Positions 60,017 through 62,612 of a stretch of DNA of 62,612 nucleotides are shown piece by piece. This DNA comes from Schizophyllum amplum (lineage: Eukaryota; Basidiomycota; Agaricomycetes; Agaricales; Schizophyllaceae). Location of the stretch: the NCBI GenBank assembly GCA_007026445.1, contig VDMD01000127.1, positions 1 to 62,612 of the forward strand, given 5' to 3'. The notes beneath the pieces were generated by a model. It saw only the letters and a program-made list of their open reading frames with translations. It was not told the origin of the DNA and made no database searches. The position numbers and the translations under genes were made by a program. Positions within the stretch are counted from its first letter, which is position 1; every line of letters begins with the position of its first letter.

Positions 60017-61260
60017 ATGTACCACAACAACTCGATTAGGATCCTCACGGGTGTGTCCTCCGCGCTAGAAGACTCTGCTGCCCCTTACCTCATACAGGGA
60101 ACAGCCACCCCGACCTCGCGAACAGCGTGTCCGAGCGGTGAGCGAACTTCCGCACGAAAGCCGCCCCCAGCCGCTTATTCCTCGCCAGGCTCAACATCCC
60201 CCTCGTCCCCTGCACCGTCAAGCAGTTCTCCAATGGCGAGATCAACGTCAAGATCTCCGAGTCCGTTCGCGACGAGGATGTGTTCATCATCCAGACTGGA
60301 TGCGGCGACGCCAACGACAACTTGATGGAGCTCCTCATCCTCATCTCCGCCTGCAAGACCGCCTCTGCGCGCCGCATCACCGCCGTCATACCCTCGTTCC
60401 CGTACGCGCGCATGGACAAGAAGGACGCCTCGCGCGCGCCGATCACCGCAAAGCTCGTCGCGAACATGATCACCACCGCGGGCGCAGACCATGTCATTAC
60501 GATGGACCTGCACGCCAGCCAGATACAGGGCTTCTTCGACATCCCCGTCGACAACTTGTACACGGAGCCGCTGATGATGTCGTACATCAAGCGCCACATC
60601 CCGGACTGGAAGAACAGCATCGTCGTCAGTCCCGATGCCGGTGGCGCGAAGAGGTGCGTCCAGTGGGGAGCGGTGTATACAGGAGACTAATGGACGTGCA
60701 GGGTGACGGCGATCGCGGACAAGCTTGGTGTGGAATTCGCCTTGATTCACCGCAAGCGCAACGGCAGGTCAAAAGACGCCCCTGAGACGATGGAGATCCT
60801 CGTCGGGCAAGTGGAGGACAAGATCGCTATACTGGTTGACGACATGATCGACACCGGCATCACTCTGCAACTCGCAGCACAGACCCTACACGAGAAGGGC
60901 GCAAAAGCCATCTATGCGATCATCTCCCATGGTAAGTACTCCCTTCGCGCTCTCTCGGTGCCAATCTCATGTTCAGCAGGCCTCCTATCCGAAACGAAAC
61001 TCAGCGTCATTAACCAACTTCCCATTGTGGAGCTCGTTGTACGTTCCCTGCTTGAGCGTACGCCCTCAGATCTCTGACTGCACCCCCTCAGGTTACGAAC
61101 TCTGTCCCACAAAAGCAGCACAAGGCTTTGTGCTCAAAACTTACCGCCATCGATATCAGCCCGACAATTGCTGAGAGCATTCGTCGGATGCACAACGGCG
61201 AGAGCATCAGCTTGTTGTTTGGAGAGTGGGGCGAGCCGGGCAACGTCCCTGTACTATAGG
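60017..61260 (+). CDS. Ribose-phosphate pyrophosphokinase (PRPP synthetase)
   Basis: Makes PRPP from ribose 5-phosphate and ATP for purine, pyrimidine, His and Trp synthesis. ATG 60017: [12 protein letters not shown], then exon 2 [13 protein letters not shown] and exon 3 [20 protein letters not shown]. Core: [40 protein letters not shown] (flexible loop), [20 protein letters not shown] (Mg/ATP histidines), [14 protein letters not shown], then [40 protein letters not shown] (PRPP-binding motif DDMIDTG), [32 protein letters not shown], and [20 protein letters not shown] with stop 61258-61260. Five introns. About 320 residues, typical. One of several paralogues expected in a fungus. No frameshift. 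Confidence 0.93.
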
Positions 61261-61495
61261 CCAGGTACTCCTGTGCTCCATGCTACAAGTCACGATGCTG
61301 CAGCTGGCTGCTGATGGCGTTGTGGTGGTATGAATGGCTATTTTTTATGTAGAGTATCGCGGCAAGCCATATATAATCAGTTGTATTCCTTCGTGCTTCA
61401 ATGCATATTTAGACGAGAATTATGGATCGACAGGACTGCCATATATGATGTTGCATAATCGGTAGCAAGCAGCGACAGCGCAAGCCGAACGAGTT

Positions 61496-62612
61496 CTATG
61501 TAGAGGACGGTGGCACACGAATAGTGATGTTCTCCACGACGTGGTCCGAGTCTGCGTAGCCGATGAGCTGGGGAATATGGAGCTGCAGGATATTTGCGTC
61601 AGTATATCCGTCTCAGTGCGCTTCCACAAGCGGCGCCAACGCTGTAAAAAGTGGACGCACCTATTCAGTCCTTTGACGCGCGATACCTGTTCCCAGTTGT
61701 AGTTCGCAAGACCACGACCGACTTCTAGTACATCATCCTCTGTATATTCCCGTGTTGGTACCTTCGAAAATCCGCATGCGACACGCCTGCCGCGAGCGTC
61801 AGAATTTCGCAAAAGCTGTACTCGTCAGACTCACCATCAGGCGTCCCCGGCCGCGTATTTGACGACGAGCCCGGCGCAGACGAGTCGTGCGATAATTCGT
61901 GCGTCGACGTCGCTGTCGCAGGGTTGGGTATCACAATGCGCACCGCCTGCCCAGACGCGAATTTCCCGATGACTCCCAATACGCCGGCTGGGAGCAGCCG
62001 CCCGCCCGAGTCTCGTCTGGAAAGGACCCGGTAGGCACCAAAGTCGACGACGACGCTGCCAGCAGGGTACAGCGTGTAGTTCGTCCACGCCTTCATATCA
62101 CGTATAGGAGTGGCTGAGGGGCAGAACATCGTGTGTGGCGGACGTTTGGGAGGGACGAGCTTGGTGCGGGGCAGCGGCAGAGGTCATCGCACCCTCCTCC
62201 GGGCTCGGCGACGAAGGGTACGAGGGCGAGGCGCGGAGCGCTCGCGCGAGCGTGCGCCGTCGTCAATGGGCGTAGCTGTACCGGAGCGGGCGCTCAATCT
62301 TGGGCGGGCGAGGCGCGATGGTAGTCGATGATGTCGACGATGTTCTTGGGATTTTTGGACGAGGTGATGATAGTGGTGACGCCTGCTGCGGTGGCAATGT
62401 CGGCGGCGATGAGCTTTGTTTCCATGCCTCCGGTGCCCAAACTGGATCCAAGCGTGTTAGTCGAGACTGGATGCGGGGTCAGAGGGAAGTCGGGGACGCG
62501 AGGCAAGGAAAAATAGTACCTTGCGAACGGATGGCTGCGACGGATTCTACCACTTCTACCTGTCGCGCAGTAGGATCTTTTGCGTGGGTTGGCTTTGCGT
62601 GGGTTGGCGGTG
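61496..62612 (-). CDS. Glutamate 5-kinase with PUA domain, C-terminal part
   Basis: First enzyme of proline synthesis, phosphorylating glutamate. Only the 3' part is in the window; the 5' part lies beyond the right edge. Kinase end: ANPRK then [40 protein letters not shown] (about 62295-62460), with the conserved GTGGM motif. Linker [10 protein letters not shown], then the PUA domain: [77 protein letters not shown] and a final exon [19 protein letters not shown], stop 61496-61498. The frame is disturbed at a T run (62578-62581 on plus, A run in the gene) and near 62295-62330. A 15-bp duplication doubles ANPRK. Still a confident identification. Confidence 0.85.
62579..62608. repeat. 15-bp tandem duplication in the glutamate 5-kinase gene
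   Basis: tttgcgtgggttggc is repeated exactly at 62579-62593 and 62594-62608. It duplicates five codons (ANPRK) of the kinase. Confidence 0.9.

Overview
The window is genomic DNA of a filamentous basidiomycete, most likely an Agaricomycete and perhaps a polypore. The evidence is many short GT-AG introns (about 45-65 nt) cutting almost every gene, GC-rich coding sequence, F-box proteins of the mushroom type, DUF6533 and DUF6699 proteins, and a secreted M35 peptidase of the mushroom peptidyl-Lys type. The taxon is an inference from gene content. Gene models below are hand-spliced from reading frames, splice sites and remembered family features. Outer limits are firmer than internal exon edges.

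Layout. 1-3.3 kb: 3' part of a cytosolic L-asparaginase with C-terminal ankyrin repeats (- strand, runs off the left edge). 3.9-5.2 kb: NmrA-like NAD(P)-binding protein behind a motif-rich promoter. 5.5-9.1 kb: two F-box proteins. 9.5-14.6 kb: three - strand genes in a row, a candidate 49-residue secreted peptide, an Old Yellow Enzyme type NADPH oxidoreductase and a cytochrome P450. 16-18.5 kb: calcipressin (calcineurin regulator) and an Lso2/CCDC124 ribosome-associated protein. 18.7-22.1 kb: DUF6699 and DUF6533 proteins. 23-24 kb: proline-rich protein of unknown role. 24-26.8 kb: gene-poor. 26.8-31.2 kb: auxin-efflux-carrier-like transporter and DASH subunit Dam1. 33-34.5 kb: an F-box segment running in frame into a two-finger GATA factor. 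35.5-36.4 kb: thioredoxin-TPR protein. 37-40.2 kb: secreted M35 metallopeptidase and WrbA-type quinone reductase. 40.2-43.2 kb: non-coding, with two inverted-repeat elements. 43.2-48 kb: very long F-box protein. 49-55.3 kb: sterol-type glucosyltransferase with UIM-like motifs and a secreted BNR-type beta-propeller. 55.6-61.3 kb: Dsk2 ubiquilin and malic enzyme (divergent), then ribose-phosphate pyrophosphokinase. 61.5 kb to the right edge: glutamate 5-kinase (- strand, 5' end outside).

Most genes are housekeeping or generic fungal functions with no single shared pathway. The OYE, P450 and small-peptide trio is the only grouping that could be a small functional cluster. Many conserved genes carry one-base frameshifts, often in homopolymer runs and usually as a missing base, so part of the apparent gene breakage is probably sequencing or assembly error. 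No rRNA, tRNA, CRISPR array or intact transposon was recognised.
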